Program-made: the position numbers and the translations under genes
The notes under the pieces: model-generated
Database searches by the model: none
Told to the model about the DNA's origin: nothing
The model's input: the letters and a program-made list of their open reading frames with translations, nothing else
In this document: one piece after another, positions 6,454 through 7,028 of the stretch
Layout: every line of letters starts with the position of its first letter
Position numbering within the stretch: the first letter of the stretch is position 1
DNA from: Natronohydrobacter sp.
GTDB lineage: Bacteria; Pseudomonadota; Alphaproteobacteria; Rhodobacterales; Rhodobacteraceae
Assembly: GCA_007123015.1 (NCBI GenBank)
Contig: SKSL01000179.1
Span: 1 to 7,028, forward strand
Reading direction: 5' to 3'
DNA: 7,028 nt

Positions 6454-6750
6454 TCACGCATCTTTGCAAAGTTCATCAACCCAAGCCGGAAAAGCGGGCG
6501 CATCCTCGCCAAGTTCCGCCGCCGCATCAACCGCGCCACGATACAAGCCCTGCATGTGAGTGGGCATTGAGCGCAAGCGATGAAACGCGGCCTTGTCTGC
6601 GAGATACTGACGATAGCGCGCTGCACCTTCTGCCAGTTCCTTGGCCTCGGCTTCGCGCGCCGCCGCCTCTTGGTCGTATGCGTCCAGCGTAGCACGCGCC
6701 TGCCGCTCGGCCCGCTCTGCCGCATCAACTGCGGCCTGTTCTGCCTGCAC
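6454..6750 (-). CDS. Ala/Glu-rich coiled-coil hypothetical protein, likely 5'-truncated
   Basis: 98 aa from a GTG at 6750. Residues ~1-48 are an Ala/Glu/Arg-rich stretch of heptad character (AERAERQARATLDAYDQEA) that predicts a coiled coil; the rest (YRQYLADKAAFHRLRSMP onward, ending in PAFPAWVDELCKDA) is mixed. The composition and amphipathic pattern look like real coding sequence. The GTG has no ribosome site, and the frame stays open and protein-like upstream (HLRGYLRKLA before it) until a TAG at 6804-6802, next to the 6781-6805 junction, so the true N-terminus is probably missing. I do not recognise the family; context suggests prophage or island cargo. Forty of 98 codons end in A or T, quite unlike the methyltransferase fragment beyond the junction. 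Confidence 0.5.
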   Translation of the reverse strand: MQAEQAAVDAAERAERQARATLDAYDQEAAAREAEAKELAEGAARYRQYLADKAAFHRLRSMPTHMQGLYRGAVDAAAELGEDAPAFPAWVDELCKDA

Positions 6751-6780
6751 TGCCAGCTTGCGAAGGTAGCCGCGAAGGTG

Positions 6781-6805
6781 AGGGCCCCGGGCCCGCCAGC
6801 GCTAC
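6781..6805. other. Probable breakpoint joining two 5'-truncated genes
   Basis: The minus-strand coiled-coil frame (left) and the plus-strand methyltransferase frame (right) meet here, and both lack a start codon with a ribosome site. The region holds a GC-only block with two GGGCCC hexamers (6782-6787 and 6789-6794). Third-position GC jumps from about 59% (58 of 98 codons) on the left to about 90% (62 of 69) on the right, counted by hand. This fits a recombination junction or an assembly chimera rather than normal gene ends; the exact base is uncertain. Confidence 0.45.
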
Positions 6806-6821
6806 GAATGGCCGGGTGCTG

Positions 6822-7028
6822 ATGCCCTCGCACACCTCGGGCGATCCGAGCTTCTATGCGAAGAAGCGCGCGAAGGAGGCCGAGCTGGGCCGGGAGCTGA
6901 CCACCGAGGAATTCCTGGCCGAACATTACGCGGCCTCGGACGCGCCCACCGCCTCGGGCACCTCGATCTTCGATCCGGTGCTCTGCGAGATCGCCTATCG
7001 CTGGTTCTGCCCGCCGGGGGGCATGGTG
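6822..7028 (+). CDS. Phage-type DNA methyltransferase fragment, truncated at both ends
   Basis: The frame runs off the right edge. The 69 visible residues include SGDPSFYAKKRAKEAELGRE and, near the end, TSIFDPVLCEIAYRWFCPPGGMV. The segment FDPVLCEIAYRWFCPPGG is the stretch that in phage and prophage DNA methylases comes just before the SAM-binding motif (typically V-x-DPFAGG), which would start right after the window edge. The ATG at 6822 has no ribosome site and family members normally have a long region before this point, so the N-terminus is missing; the frame stays open leftward to 6693 but is not convincing as protein beyond about 6785. It would modify phage or island DNA. Family call is from motif memory; base specificity (m6A or m4C) cannot be told. 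Confidence 0.6.
   Translation, partial: MPSHTSGDPSFYAKKRAKEAELGRELTTEEFLAEHYAASDAPTASGTSIFDPVLCEIAYRWFCPPGGMV

Noticed and set aside
6120..6460. 10-mer GCATCACGCA at 6120-6129 and 6451-6460 as possible att-like direct repeats
   Set aside because: Too short, unrelated to the tRNA end, and one copy lies over the stop codon of the coiled-coil gene.
6069..6692. 207-codon open frame on the plus strand across the accessory region
   Set aside because: Pro/Ser/Arg-rich translation with no domain; it is antisense to the two better minus-strand genes and begins inside the tRNA terminator.
6760..6779. GCGAAGGT repeated at 6760-6767 and 6772-6779
   Set aside because: Only two 8-mer copies, inside the reading frame of the coiled-coil protein; explained by codon repetition (Leu-Arg), not a separate element.
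6360..6926. 188-codon minus-strand open frame spanning the 6.8 kb junction
   Set aside because: It would argue against a breakpoint, but the translation is low-complexity and it is out of frame with both better-supported genes on its two sides.

Overview
The window reads as alphaproteobacterial DNA, most likely from the Rhodobacteraceae. The reasons are high GC coding with little intergenic space, a FYDLN-acid family gene (a family I know from alphaproteobacteria), a fused FAD oxidoreductase/GcvT protein of the dimethylglycine/sarcosine dehydrogenase type, and phage-type genes beside a tRNA. The first codon and the last codon both lie inside genes, so the window is cut at both ends and may be a whole short contig.

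Positions 1-5849 are chromosomal housekeeping or metabolic genes in alternating orientation: (i) the C-terminal two thirds of a dimethylglycine/sarcosine dehydrogenase-like protein (+); (ii) an extended SDR NAD-dependent epimerase/dehydratase (-), stop to stop with (i) at a 6-nt gap; (iii) an M3 (Dcp/oligopeptidase A) zinc peptidase (+), divergent from (ii) across about 115 bp; (iv) a YgjP/DUF45-type zinc metallopeptidase (-), stop to stop with (iii) at a 4-nt gap; (v) a small, very acidic FYDLN-family protein (+), divergent from (iv). No two neighbours share a strand, so each is probably its own transcription unit, and there is no evidence that they form one pathway. A near-consensus sigma-54 promoter lies just upstream of (v).

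Positions 5940-6070 hold a tRNA-Ala (anticodon GGC, with G3:U70 and encoded CCA) followed by a strong intrinsic terminator.

From about 6071 on, the character changes to accessory DNA. There are two tandem GGGGTAACA repeats, a 68-aa small protein of prophage type (-), a structured gap with two inverted repeats, and an Ala/Glu-rich coiled-coil protein (-). This is what the edge of a tRNA-anchored prophage or island looks like, although no integrase and no second att copy are in view. Near 6781-6805 the coiled-coil gene loses its 5' end against a phage-type DNA methyltransferase fragment (+) that also lacks its 5' end and has a different third-position GC. Two headless genes back to back point to a rearrangement or an assembly chimera.

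I do not see a convincing new multi-gene system. The items most worth checking are the tRNA-Ala boundary, the 6.8 kb junction and the sigma-54-like site.
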